Shown: positions 51,834 to 62,587, counted from the stretch's first letter. The stretch is 64,000 bases of DNA from Pristionchus mayeri (GCA_036245805.1 BTRK01000006.1:18198365-18262364), one strand, 5' to 3'. Program-made: numbers and translations. Notes: generated by a model from the letters alone, not told the origin.

Positions 51834-54537
51834 ATGAACGTATACCAAATTCACCAGCCCACAAAAGGGAGATTAATTCGAAATGTTCGTCAATTTCCGA
51901 CGAAAGACAAAAGCAATCGGTTTCAATTTGGTTCGGTCATTGACATTCTACACCCGTTCGCATCGATAATGAAACATGAACGTATACCAAATTCACCTGC
52001 CCACAAAAGGGGGGAAAATTAAAAAGTGTTCGTCAATTCCCGACCAAAGACAAACGCAATCGGTTTCAATTTGGTTCGGTCATTGACAGTCTACACCCGT
52101 TCGCATCGATAATGAAACATGAACGTATACCAAATTCACCAGCCCACAAAAGGGAGATTAATTTGAAATGTTCGTCAATTTCCGACCAAAGACAAACGCA
52201 ATCGGTTTGAATTTGGTTCGGTCATTGACAGTCTACACCCGTTCGCATCGATAATGAAACATGAACGTATACCAAATTCACCAGCCCACAAAAGGGAGAT
52301 TAATTTGAAATGTTCGTCAATTTCCGACCAAAGACAAACGCAATCGGTTTGAATTTGGTTCGGTCATTGACAGTCTCCACCCGTTCGCATCGATAATGAA
52401 ACATGAACGTATACCAAATTCACCAGCCCACAAAAGGGAGATTAATTTGAAATGTTCGTCAATTTCCGACCAAAGACAAACGCAATCGGTTTGAATTTGG
52501 TTCGGTCATTGACAGTCTACACCCGTTCGCATCGATAATGAAACATGAACGTATACCAAATTCACCAGCCCACAAAAGGGAGATTAATTTGAAATGTTCG
52601 TCAATTTCCGACCAAAGACAAACGCAATCGGTTTGAATTTGGTTCGGTCATTGACAGTCTACACCCGTTCGCATCGATAATGAAACATGAACGTATACCA
52701 AATTCACCTGCCCACAAAAGGGGGGAAAATTCAAAAATGTTCGTCAATTCCCGACCAAAGACAAACGCAATCGGTTTGAATTTGGTTCGGTCATTGACAG
52801 TCTACACCCGTTCGCATCGATAATGAAACATGAACGTATACCAAATTCACCAGCCCACAAAAGGGAGATTAATTCGAAATGTTCGTCAATTTCCGACGAA
52901 AGACAAAAGCAATCGGTTTCAATTTGGTTCGGTCATTGACATTCTACACCCGTTCGCATCGATAATGAAACATGAACGTATACCAAATTCACCTGCCCAC
53001 AAAAGGGGGGAAAATTAAAAAGTGTTCGTCAATTCCCGACCAAAGACAAACGCAATCGGTTTCAATTTGGTTCGGTCATTGACAGTCTACACCCGTTCGC
53101 ATCGATAATGAAACATGAACGTATACCAAATTCACCAGCCCACAAAAGGGAGATTAATTTGAAATGTTCGTCAATTTCCGACCAAAGACAAACGCAATCG
53201 GTTTGAATTTGGTTCGGTCATTGACAGTCTACACCCGTTCGCATCGATAATGAAACATGAACGTATACCAAATTCACCAGCCCACAAAAGGGAGATTAAT
53301 TTGAAATGTTCGTCAATTTCCGACCAAAGACAAACGCAATCGGTTTGAATTTGGTTCGGTCATTGACAGTCTCCACCCGTTCGCATCGATAATGAAACAT
53401 GAACGTATACCAAATTCACCAGCCCACAAAAGGGAGATTAATTTGAAATGTTCGTCAATTTCCGACCAAAGACAAACGCAATCGGTTTGAATTTGGTTCG
53501 GTCATTGACAGTCTACACCCGTTCGCATCGATAATGAAACATGAACGTATACCAAATTCACCAGCCCACAAAAGGGAGATTAATTTGAAATGTTCGTCAA
53601 TTTCCGACCAAAGACAAACGCAATCGGTTTGAATTTGGTTCGGTCATTGACAGTCTACACCCGTTCGCATCGATAATGAAACATGAACGTATACCAAATT
53701 CACCTGCCCACAAAAGGGGGGAAAATTCAAAAATGTTCGTCAATTCCCGACCAAAGACAAACGCAATCGGTTTGAATTTGGTTCGGTCATTGACAGTCTA
53801 CACCCGTTCGCATCGATAATGAAACATGAACGTATACCAAATTCACCAGCCCACAAAAGGGAGATTAATTTGAAATGTTCGTCAATTTCCGACCAAAGAC
53901 AAACGCAATCGGTTTGAATTTGGTTCGGTCATTGACAGTCTCCACCCGTTCGCATCGATAATGAAACATGAACGTATACCAAATTCACCAGCCCACAAAA
54001 GGGAGATTAATTTGAAATGTTCGTCAATTTCCGACCAAAGACAAACGCAATCGGTTTGAATTTGGTTCGGTCATTGACAGTCTACACCCGTTCGCATCGA
54101 TAATGAAACATGAACGTATACCAAATTCACCAGCCCACAAAAGGGAGATTAATTTGAAATGTTCGTCAATTTCCGACCAAAGACAAACGCAATCGGTTTG
54201 AATTTGGTTCGGTCATTGACAGTCTACACCCGTTCGCATCGATAATGAAACATGAACGTATACCAAATTCACCTGCCCACAAAAGGGGGGAAAATTCAAA
54301 AATGTTCGTCAATTCCCGACCAAAGACAAACGCAATCGGTTTGAATTTGGTTCGGTCATTGACAGTCTACACCCGTTCGCATCGATAATGAAACATGAAC
54401 GTATACCAAATTCACCTGCCCACAAAAGGGGGGAAAATTCAAAAATGTTCGTCAATTTCCGACCAAAGACAAACGCAATCGGTTTCAATTTGGTTCGGAC
54501 ATTGACAGTCTACACCCGTTCGCATCGATAATGAAAC
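51834..54537 (+). repeat. Higher-order repeat zone 5 (seven-monomer, about 996 bp)
   Basis: The block beginning at 51,834 repeats at 52,830. Markers are acaaaagcaatc, a ttaaaaagtgttc monomer and a run of monomers with ttaatttgaaatg and cagtctccaccc. A shorter part of the series appears a third time near 53,830. Confidence 0.75.
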
Positions 54538-55641
54538 ATGAATGTATACCAAATTCACCTGCCCACAAAAGGGGGAATAATTCGAAATGTTCGTCAATTT
54601 CCGACCAAAGACAAACGCAATCGGTTTGAATTTGGTTCGGTCATTGACAGTCTACACCCGTTCGCATCGATAATGAAACATGAACGTATTCCAAATTCAC
54701 CAGCCTACAAAAGGGAGATTAATTCGAAATGTTCGTCAATTCCCGACCAAAGACAAACGCAATCGGTTTCAATTTGGTTCGGACATTGACAGTCTACACC
54801 CGTTCGCATCGATAATGAAACATGAACGTATACCAAATTCACCAGCCCACAAAAGGGAGATTAATTCGAAATGTTCGTCAATTTCCGACCAAAGACAAAC
54901 GCAATCGGTTTGAATTTGGTTCGGTCATTGACAGTCTACACCCGTTCGCATCGATAATGAAACATGAACGTATACCAAATTCACCAGCCCACAAAAGGGA
55001 GATTAATTCGAAATGTTCGTCAATTCCCGACCAAAGACAAACGCAATCGGTTTCAATTTGGTTCGGACATTGACAGTCTACACCCGTTCGCATCGATAAT
55101 GAAACATGAACGTATACCAAATTCACCAGCCCACAAAAGGGAGATTAATTCGAAATGTTCGTCAATTTCCGACCAAAGACAAACGCAATCGGTTTGAATT
55201 TGGTTCGGTCATTGACAGTCTACACCCGTTCGCATCGATAATGAAACATGAACGTATACCAAATTCACCAACCCACAAAAGGGAGATTAATTCGAAATGT
55301 TCGTCAATTTCCGACCAAAGACAAACGCAATCGGTTTCAATTTGGTTCGGTCATTGACAGTCTACACCCGTTCGCATCGATAATGAAACATGAACGTATA
55401 CCAAATTCACCTGCCCACAAAAGGGGGGAAATTCAAAAATGTTCGTCAATTCCCGACCAAAGACAAACGCAATCGGTTTCAATTTGGTTCGGTCATTGAC
55501 AGTCTACACCCGTTCGCATCGATAATGAAACATGAACGTATACCAAATTCACCAGCCCACAAAAGGGAGATTAATTCGAAATGTTCGTCAATTTCCGACG
55601 AAAGACAAAAGCAATCGGTTTCAATTTGGTTCGGTCATTGA

Positions 55642-55692
55642 CATCTCGTTTAGTAAGAAGTTTAGTAATCGCATCTCGTTTAGTAAGAAGTT
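55642..55692 (+). repeat. Short tandem duplication at the right edge of the array
   Basis: catctcgtttagtaagaagt occurs at 55,642 and again at 55,672 (30-bp period), starting exactly where the satellite stops. Confidence 0.75.
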
Positions 55693-56010
55693 ACGGGAAT
55701 GATCGGAATGAAGTGGGAAAGTAATTAACTTCCGTATTGTTTCGAGTGCCGGTTGATAGCCCTAGTATTTCTGAGAAAGCCCTTATACTTCTGATGTACT
55801 CTACTCGATGGCACAGGATGCAGCATACCAGATTTGAGACACAGAAATAGCAATAATAGGTAAAATAATTATGCTTTCATCAGAATCGTCTGGGAACCTC
55901 AGGTAACAGAAATCAATCTAAACTGCTCTAATCACGTTGCACTCATTGGTGTTGTGCAAAACCAAAAATTTCGAACGTTTTGATCAACGTTAAGCACCTT
56001 TTTACCCATG

Positions 56011-56046
56011 ATCCTCCTTCAAGGATTACACTCCTTGAAGGAGGAT
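56011..56046. repeat. Perfect 14-bp inverted repeat (hairpin)
   Basis: The arms at 56,011-56,024 and 56,033-56,046 are perfect reverse complements with an 8-nt loop (attacact). No U-run or gene context makes it a terminator here. Confidence 0.8.
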
Positions 56047-56148
56047 GACCGCTCTCTCTCGTCCTCCTCCAAGGAATGATGCGATTTGCATGCTGTGGAG
56101 AATCGCGAGGGAGCGCTCCCTCTCATCCTTGAATTGCCATCCCTATCA

Positions 56149-56405
56149 GGCAGGTGATTTTGGAGTGCGCACCTGTTTCATCAACAATACCAATGAGGGA
56201 ACGCTGCCAATGACCAACCAAATTCAAAGCATTCGCTTTTGACTTTGGTTCGGGAATTGCCGAACTTGTGCAATATTATTATTTTAGGGCAGGTGAATTT
56301 GGGATGTGAGCATGTCTTATCAGCGATGTGAAAGGGTGAAGAATGCCAATGATCAGCCAAATTCAAATCATTCATGTTTGACTTTGGTTCGAGAATTGGC
56401 TAAAA
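56149..56405 (-). repeat. Two diverged satellite monomers in inverted orientation
   Basis: Read on the plus strand, 56,149-56,283 and 56,287-56,405 follow the reverse complement of the 142-bp satellite: ggcaggtgaattt, gtttcat, ccaatgacc, aaccaaattcaaa, gactttggttcg and gggaattg in that order. Divergence is far greater than inside the array, so these are old monomers, and they point the opposite way. Confidence 0.78.
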
Positions 56406-56439
56406 TTCTATTCATTCTATTCCTAAGACTAGATTTTCT

Positions 56440-56504
56440 CGATTATCTATCACTTCGTCTGAGGAGACCGAAAAGATTTGATGGCAGCTCACAGCAGATC
56501 CGAC
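56440..56504 (+). repeat. Dispersed repeat, copy 2
   Basis: Same 65-nt repeat as at 11,371-11,435, with shared gatttgatggcagct and cagcagatccgac. Confidence 0.45.
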
Positions 56505-57397
56505 CGATAATGAATGGAGCGCATAAGAGAATGGAGGCCTCATTGAAAGGAATGGAATGACTTGGAGGAAATTCATCAGTGACCTGTTTTCTAATTCTCT
56601 CCACTAAAAGTTATTACTTTTGGCAACAAGTATGGGCCCTACACCGAGGCTCGAGAATCCTTATACAACAGGATTGGTAAAGAATATCGATAGTTCGAAA
56701 TCCGGGAAATCGAACGATAAACTCTGCACCACATGTGCGCTCTTCATTCACCACATTTCCCCCTAACATGGAAAGATTTCGCTTTGCAAAGGCCATTAAA
56801 TTTGATAACAATATCAAAATTCCAAAATATTCCGAAAATCAAAACCAGAACTTCTCAAGAAACTTTTGCATTATTAATATTTCCAGCTTGAGGTGTTCAG
56901 ATCCTTACAATAGGAAGTACTCGTGAACTATCCTCATTTCATTTTACAGTTGGAAAAGACAGCACCCTATTGATTGTATTATATTTAGGCGCATGCTGTA
57001 AAAGAATCTGCGCCGCTGGTTAGGACGATTACTGCTGATTACCCAGACCAGGCGAGACAGCGTGGTGAATGAAGAGAGAGTTTTATGAGGAGCATCCGAT
57101 CAAAGAACGGAAGGAGCCGATCACAGCGTCACTCGACTCACCCATTGAGAGCCATTCATTTTAATGTATCTATTAGAGTTCGAGAAACGATACGACGGAC
57201 TCTTCATCCCATTCACTATCTCGAAACTGAACTCGTCGAGAAAGTTCGATGAATGTAGAGACTATTACTCAAATTCCGAACTCCATAGTATCAGTTCATA
57301 CCATGCACGCTTTTCTCATTTCTTATAAGAATAAATGCTGCTGGAATAACCAATTCTATATTATCGTTCCCCCCACTCGATATCTGATAGTATTACC

Positions 57398-57409
57398 CTT
57401 TCCAGCTCA
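57398..57409 (+). promoter_or_regulatory. Splice acceptor 4 nt before the F-box gene start (likely spliced-leader site)
   Basis: A pyrimidine-rich stretch ends in TTTCCAG at 57,405, followed by ctca and the ATG. The near-zero leader is typical of a trans-spliced nematode gene. Confidence 0.55.
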
Positions 57410-58714
57410 ATGCCATTTACTCTTCTGGACCTTCCATTCGATGTATTGGTCAAAATCATCGCACTATTGGACGGAAATTCGCTGCTTGCTCTGAGAGGAG
57501 TAAGTATCATTCATTTGATTCATTTCATTATATTTCTCCAGGTCTGCTCGGTTACGAAAGAGCTGGCAGAAGTGGCTGTACTCAATCGAATCGAACCTCC
57601 TCTATTTCACAATATTCAGCTGTCTGAACTGGTACGCATGTCGATGCACTTAGAGCGAATCTCAAAGTATTTTCAGCTCGTGGGAGATGTTAAAATCGAT
57701 TTCTCTTTCGAAATAATTAACCCAACTATCCACAACTCTAAAATCTTCATAATTGCTGCTATGAATTATCTACGCGGATCCATCTTGCCTAAATACAGAG
57801 GTAATAATTGGAACTCGTTTATATAGATTTAATCTCTAATTGATTTCAATTGATTTTTTCTTTGTATTGTGGGAAGAGAAAGCGTAGTCCGTGGGTGGCG
57901 AGGTTTAGTAAATTGTTTCTAAATATACGCGGAACGTTTTCTCCTCCGCGTTCCGCATATATTTAGAGACAAACGTTCTAAATCTCGTCACCACACCACG
58001 GACTACTCTTTCTGTTCTCACAATAGACTTTGTTTCTGTTTAGTAGACGATTCACTACAACTTAGTCAATTGCAGAAATTGACTGTCACGATGTCGTTTT
58101 CTGAGGCATCAGATTTCTTTAATCGACTCATACCACTCTTACGTGGTGCTCACTGCAACACTCTGCACTTCAACAATATGGCTCATTCATCAGAGGCAAG
58201 GTATGTTTACTATGACTTGATAGAAATTTATTTTAATGAAACATATTTTCAGAGCTCTTTTGCATCTATTAATCGATCAGCTTCAAACAACAACAGTTCA
58301 TGTGCATCTCATTCGGTTCATGCTGGAGTACAATGCTTTCAAGATTCTCAGTAGCCGATGCTCTCATCTTGACCTCTTCGATGCTTTTATCGAACTGGAC
58401 CATCGAGAGGCAGATAAATTGATTCGGGTATGTTTAAATTATCATGTTAATATTAAAGCGCTTTTACATGAAAACCTACAAGAAAATAGAATCTACACAG
58501 TTTTCAGTATCTTACAAAAATTGTTAAATCAATTTGTATACATTTTGAATATTTGCAGATGCTGGAGGGAATTCCTTTTAAACAATTTTACTTCACTACT
58601 CGGACTTCCGAGAATATTCGACGCAAGAAGGAAATGGGCAGAGAAATCACTTGTCAAGTGATCAAGAATCTCCATTTTGCGGAAGCTAATCAAATTATAA
58701 TCAAACGTGACTGA
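57410..58714 (+). CDS. F-box domain protein, complete, 5 exons
   Basis: Exons 57410-57499, 57542-57800, 58044-58200, 58253-58427 and 58559-58714 join in phase to 278 aa. The first ~45 residues form an F-box: LLDLPFDVLVKIIALLDGNS, then LLALRGVCSVTKELAEVAVL. This is the motif that binds SKP1 in SCF ubiquitin ligases; the rest would choose the substrate. The C-terminal ~230 residues show no domain I can name, but have regular Leu/Phe spacing like the FTH/DUF38-type regions of nematode F-box proteins (inference). All introns have GT donors and AG acceptors. Intron 2 contains a hairpin MITE. Nematodes carry large, fast-evolving F-box families, so orthology cannot be given. No neighbouring gene suggests a target. 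Confidence 0.85.
57865..58025. mobile_element. Hairpin MITE in intron 2 of the F-box gene
   Basis: The left arm (57,865-57,936) and right arm (57,949-58,025) are long imperfect inverted repeats around a 12-nt loop, so almost the whole 161 bp can fold back. The ends read TA-TTGTG...CACAA-TA, which fits a TA target-site duplication of the Tc1/mariner type. It encodes nothing. It ends 18 nt before the exon 3 acceptor. Confidence 0.75.
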
Positions 58715-59459
58715 TACTATCTTCCAACTATGATAACTTTAGAGAAATCCAACTGCATATTGAATAATTCCACTGTGTATTAATGTTTAGTCACTAAATA
58801 CAAGGAGATGACATTTTTTCTTGTCCATGTCGACTTATTGGTCGCGATTGTTCCAGATTATGTAATTTGTGCATCATACTAAATCACTCGTTTCCGGTTA
58901 TTTTGATTACAAAGAGGCCATGACGGATTTACGAAGGGATATAGAGAAACAGAGAAAGGGAATGGGTACAAACGAATGAGATGTCTTGTAGCGCAATCGA
59001 AAGAGCATCAAATGCCATCTTACATTTAGACACCTGTAGGATTACGAAGGGAGGCGAGTTCTTCAGCGACCTACCTTCCATATTCCAGTTCCACTTACCT
59101 CGTCACGCAGTTGCCCATCTTGGTTATTATCACTTCTATTTTCCGGGTTCGACTGGTTGTAATCACGAAGTGAAATTGAAGAAGCGAATGCAGAATTACG
59201 AATACGTTTCGCAAATTGTGATGACACCATCCCTGATAAGAGTACGATTTGCTGATGGGATATGCTGCTATGCACATTTATTGATTGAATCTGTAGATCG
59301 AAGAATTTCATTAGGGTGTCCCATATTTTCTAAGAATTATTTTAACATTTTTATTTTCATCATTTTATCTGCGGATAACAACATTCCATCAACAATATTG
59401 GCCCCACGTATTTCCTCAACCTTCTGAGAACTGGGTCTCGATTCTTCACTTCCAGATAG
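58715..59459. other. Region downstream of the F-box gene, no assigned gene
   Basis: Contains the F-box gene 3' UTR. A 148-codon plus-strand ORF (58,981-59,427) and an overlapping 82-codon minus ORF have no recognisable domain, splice site or family resemblance, so I do not call a gene. Confidence 0.4.
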
Positions 59460-59864
59460 CTAGGGGCTTGGAGTGAATACACATACAAAACTCACCCTCC
59501 AGATTGTCTCCGTTGTTGAGTCAACAGGAGATCTGAATGCGTGGTAGTCGAATGGGGGAAGGTCTGGGGTGAATGGTGTATGAGGAAGACTTTCGATGTT
59601 TAGCTCCTTCATTTTCTTCTGGGTGAGTATCACATGATGGGAGAGACATGAGGTGGATGATTTTTTCTTGACTCTCGATTTCTGGAAGCACTCGGCCATT
59701 TCCTCAACTTTTGTTCGAAATATTTCGATCTTGAGGGTAATGCCATGCGGGAGAATAGTACCCAATCTGGAAAACATGAACATGAGGAGTTCTTCTTTCC
59801 CGTGAGTCTTATTATTCGGGAAAGGCTCCTGCTTCTCATCGGAATTGATCAATTGCAGATTCAA
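59460..59864 (-). pseudogene. Mariner-type transposase relic, minus strand
   Basis: The segment at about 59,645-59,505 encodes KKMKELNIESLPHTPF followed by TPDLPPFDYHAFRS. This is the signature around the last catalytic Asp of mariner transposases (LPHPPYSPDLAPSDYHLFRS). The upstream catalytic segments and a full ORF are missing, and the 134-codon frame is only partly transposase-like. It is a dead fragment. No terminal inverted repeats could be matched. Confidence 0.72.
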
Positions 59865-60389
59865 CCCGGGGTTGTCGCACGTGATCTACGCTTGACCCAC
59901 AGCTGTGATCATGCGGATCCGACAGATCTTGATTAGCTATTTGTACTTTGTCTTAGCCAGACCATTAGAATTCACTTGACGGCGCTTGCGTTTGTTCCTA
60001 GACTGTTGAAGGAGATGGAACATTGTGAATTTATGAGTACTGGGCTTGCCCTCTAACTCGTGCAGACTATGTTTGGTCTCACGCTGTTAGAATCCTTTTT
60101 CTCACCGTGGAAGATAGGGCGACTATAGTTGGGTGGTCTTCGAGCTCGTTCCTTTGAAAGGCGAACAAATTGTAGTAGGTGGCAAGGAAGTTGCATGGTG
60201 ACCCCCTTGTGCTACCATCGTTGCGAGCCTCGACGGATGAGTGATCAAGGGTGGAAGGAGTGGACTAAAACTAAGAGATAAGGCCAACATTGAACCTCGA
60301 CCATTGCTAGAATGCATGAAGCAACTCAAATACATAATGATACAATTCCGACCCTTTTTGTACTCATCGAATATCTACTAGATATTATC
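59865..60389. other. Non-genic spacer between the two mariner relics
   Basis: I see no gene or clear repeat. The short ORFs are not recognisable; some may be decayed transposon sequence. Confidence 0.4.
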
Positions 60390-61181
60390 TATCGATCAGG
60401 TTGTGGAACGATTTTGGTGGCAGTTGACATTTCAAGCGAGGAAGCAATTTAAAACTATCTCATCAGTGATGATCTCACAAAGGTGCAGATGCAAAAATGA
60501 GCTGAAGTATAAGAGGAATGGCTCTGTCATAGATCGAATCTTCGGTGGATCGATTCCATTTTTGCCATGGAAGTATCACCTGCGAAACCCCGAGAGGAGG
60601 CTGGCTGTAATGCTTGTATTCCGACGAGGAGCCCCAGACCTTCCGAAAGAAGGAAGCACTCGGAAAGAAGGATTTTCTCACATTTTTCTGTTCGAAGTTT
60701 GGCCCCATCTATTGATCAATTGTTCCCTAGAATGCCACAATCAAGGCGTTCTTCACTATTCAGATGCTGATGATATAACCGTCAGGGCACTACGTCGGAT
60801 GAGAACTAAGAAGTCATGCCGCCTTTGATACATCAAAGAAGGAATGACGTCATAGTTCTCATCCGTCCTAGTGCCCATCAGAGTCCCTCCTGCACTAATG
60901 AGCTCATCTTGCTAATGGATAATACCCGATCTCACCACGCATCACACAGAAATGCTGGAAGAACTTGGCATCGGATGATTTCTTCACCCACCCTACTCTC
61001 AAGACTTTACGATGACTTTGCGATAACCACTGCTTCATGTCCCTTTCGACTTCTGCGCGTGAAGGATGTTCCTGACAGAGACGCTCTCAAGTGAATCCTG
61101 TGAAGTTACAAGAATGGATCGACTCGAAACCGCAGACCTTCGGGAAGGGAGGGGTCGAGACTCGGAATGATGGAGGGATGT
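60390..61181 (+). pseudogene. Mariner-type transposase relic, plus strand, frameshifted
   Basis: Fragments occur in family order but in different frames: DRIF and nearby residues (about 60,530), GVLHYSDADDIT (about 60,750), ELILLMDNTRSHHA (60,900-60,941; compare HHDNARPH, second catalytic Asp), LEELGIG-stop-FLHPPYSQDF (about 60,955-61,008; third catalytic region) and SKPQTFGKGGVE (about 61,125-61,160; C-terminal motif). Several stops and at least one frameshift near 60,950 show that it is inactive. It lies in the opposite orientation to the relic at 59,460-59,864. Confidence 0.7.
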
Positions 61182-61708
61182 AGTGAGAAGGAAGAGGATG
61201 ATGCATTGTTGATTAAATATTGTACCTTGGCGAAGAAATTACTAAAGTATAAAAATGGGGTACTTTATTATGACATGCTTTCGCGTCGTGACTCAATTAA
61301 ATGTACGGCAGCCGTAGATACTGTATTCTCAAAATCGAATAACTTTTAGCAAAATCAACAGCGATAAGTCATTGTCTTTTTTTTAAATAGAGAAATCACG
61401 CTCATTTAACAGAAAATGCTTTACTTCTGGAATAAATAAAACAATTATAATGATTTCAAACTAAGTATAAGGAACTGAGTAACAATTATGTGGAATCATA
61501 GTCTACAGTGGAAGGGTAAGAATGATAAAATTGCACAAACTCGACTGAGATATTGTGAATCGATCAGTTGCACTATATTAAAACTGTGGGAGTAGAAGGG
61601 GTTGGAAATTAGGCTTGCCACCTGATCGATTCAATCATTGTGTATCGTAGTGGGACGGGTCGTCTCGAAGATCTCTCTCGGACTAGGAAGGGCGAGGGGA
61701 GATGAGCA

Positions 61709-61711
<3 letters not shown>

Positions 61712-61748
<37 letters not shown>
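61712..61748 (+). repeat. (GA)n microsatellite
   Basis: An uninterrupted GA dinucleotide run of 37 nt in a purine-rich region. Confidence 0.95.
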
Positions 61749-61751
<3 letters not shown>

Positions 61752-62581
61752 TCCTCCTAACGACCAAGAACACGATAAGATCCCCGTTGAAGGAAGAGTG
61801 GGCGTCGGTTAATTAAGATGACATCGATTAATTGGATGGAGAGAGCAAAAAGGATAAGAGTGCGAGGAAATGAGGGGGCACGATAAATCATATTCGAGAA
61901 TATCCCAATTTTTTAAAAAAATGTATCAAATCGGGGGATAACGGGGCACAACAATTGGTTGAAATGGGGAAGGGAGATCTAGTTTATTGTGTGTGTGCGA
62001 AAGGGAGCTGGAAATTAAGCGGTGCACGATAGCCGATCATTATAGGTTGATTTTGAGAACGGACGGAAGGTAGGGATGATGACTGAATGGGAAGAGCGGA
62101 GGAGAATGAGGAGGGAAAAGGCAATTGATAAAAACGAAGCAAAGGAAGAAACAAAATCGATCAACAAGAAGTGAGGAGAGAGAGAGAGGGAGACGCAAGG
62201 AAAGGGGACTGGGATACAGTAGGGTGTCGCGTGATAGAAGATACTACAGAGTAGATCGAAACACTCGGAGGTCGGTAGTTGGCTCGTCGAGAAGGGGATG
62301 GGGGTAGATCGACGGGGAGCAGCAGACTCTGCAATAAAAGCAATCAGTAATTGTCTCTCAATCAGGCAAGACTACCGTAGTACTTCAATCAATTACCTAA
62401 TCAGGGACAGTACTCGAAATTAATTGCAGTTTACGCGATACCGATCATATTTTCCTGCCTGCATAGTAAAGACATGACGATTTGTTGTGTTTTATTGGTC
62501 CGCGAAAGTATTGAGAGGAAAGTTGATTAGACAGAGAGAGACGTTCGAGTTGGAGTCGGAGAATTACAGCAGGACAGGCAT

Positions 62582-62587
62582 TTTATT
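62582..62587 (-). terminator. Candidate poly(A) signal for exportin-1
   Basis: TTTATT on the plus strand, i.e. AATAAA in the direction of the exportin-1 gene, about 325 nt past its stop codon. Another AATAAA match on the same strand lies at 62,491-62,496, so which is used cannot be decided. Confidence 0.3.

Larger units (their letters stand above)
18954..55643 (+). repeat. 142-bp satellite DNA, giant tandem array
   Basis: A head-to-tail array of about 36.7 kb including a 500-N gap, or roughly 255 visible monomers in a single orientation. The monomer is 142 bp (143 in one variant), about 42% G+C. Landmarks in each unit are gtataccaaattcacc, cacaaaaggg, gttcgtcaatt, gaccaaagacaaacgcaatc, ggttcggtcattgac, and cccgttcgcatcgat. 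Variants differ at a few diagnostic sites: caatttc/caattcc, gtttgaa/gtttcaa, caacc/ctgcc/cggcc, ggagatt/ggggga, and catgaac/catggac. These define higher-order blocks. No monomer contains a credible gene: 142 is not a multiple of three, so every reading frame shifts at each unit and ends. The role is unknown; pericentromeric or other heterochromatic satellite is a reasonable inference. Confidence 0.97.
55693..57403. other. Non-genic flank to the right of the satellite array
   Basis: No convincing gene on either strand. I looked specifically on the minus strand for the missing N-terminal ENOPH1 exons and saw none. The region holds a perfect hairpin, two diverged inverted satellite monomers and a dispersed repeat, each listed separately. 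The final few hundred bases should include the F-box gene promoter. Confidence 0.55.

Noticed and set aside
19088..55641. More than 150 overlapping 60-140 codon plus-strand ORFs with near-identical products in the satellite
   Set aside because: They arise because the monomer is mostly stop-free in its reading frames and 142 is one more than a multiple of three. Each ORF simply runs about 1.8 monomers until a stop. No promoter, domain or selection pattern supports protein coding.
18954..55643. CRISPR-like regular repeats
   Set aside because: The repeats are directly contiguous with no unique spacers, the unit is 142 bp, and the host is a eukaryote.
18954..55643. CENP-B box in the satellite monomer
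   Set aside because: The closest match, cccgttcgcatcgat, departs from the essential CENP-B box bases at two positions, and nematodes are not known to use the mammalian box.
57249..57494. 81-codon ORF overlapping the first F-box exon
   Set aside because: It is in a different frame from the F-box and runs through the splice acceptor at 57,405.
58981..59427. 148-codon ORF as a gene
   Set aside because: No recognisable domain, splice acceptor or family resemblance; a minus-strand ORF of similar quality overlaps it.
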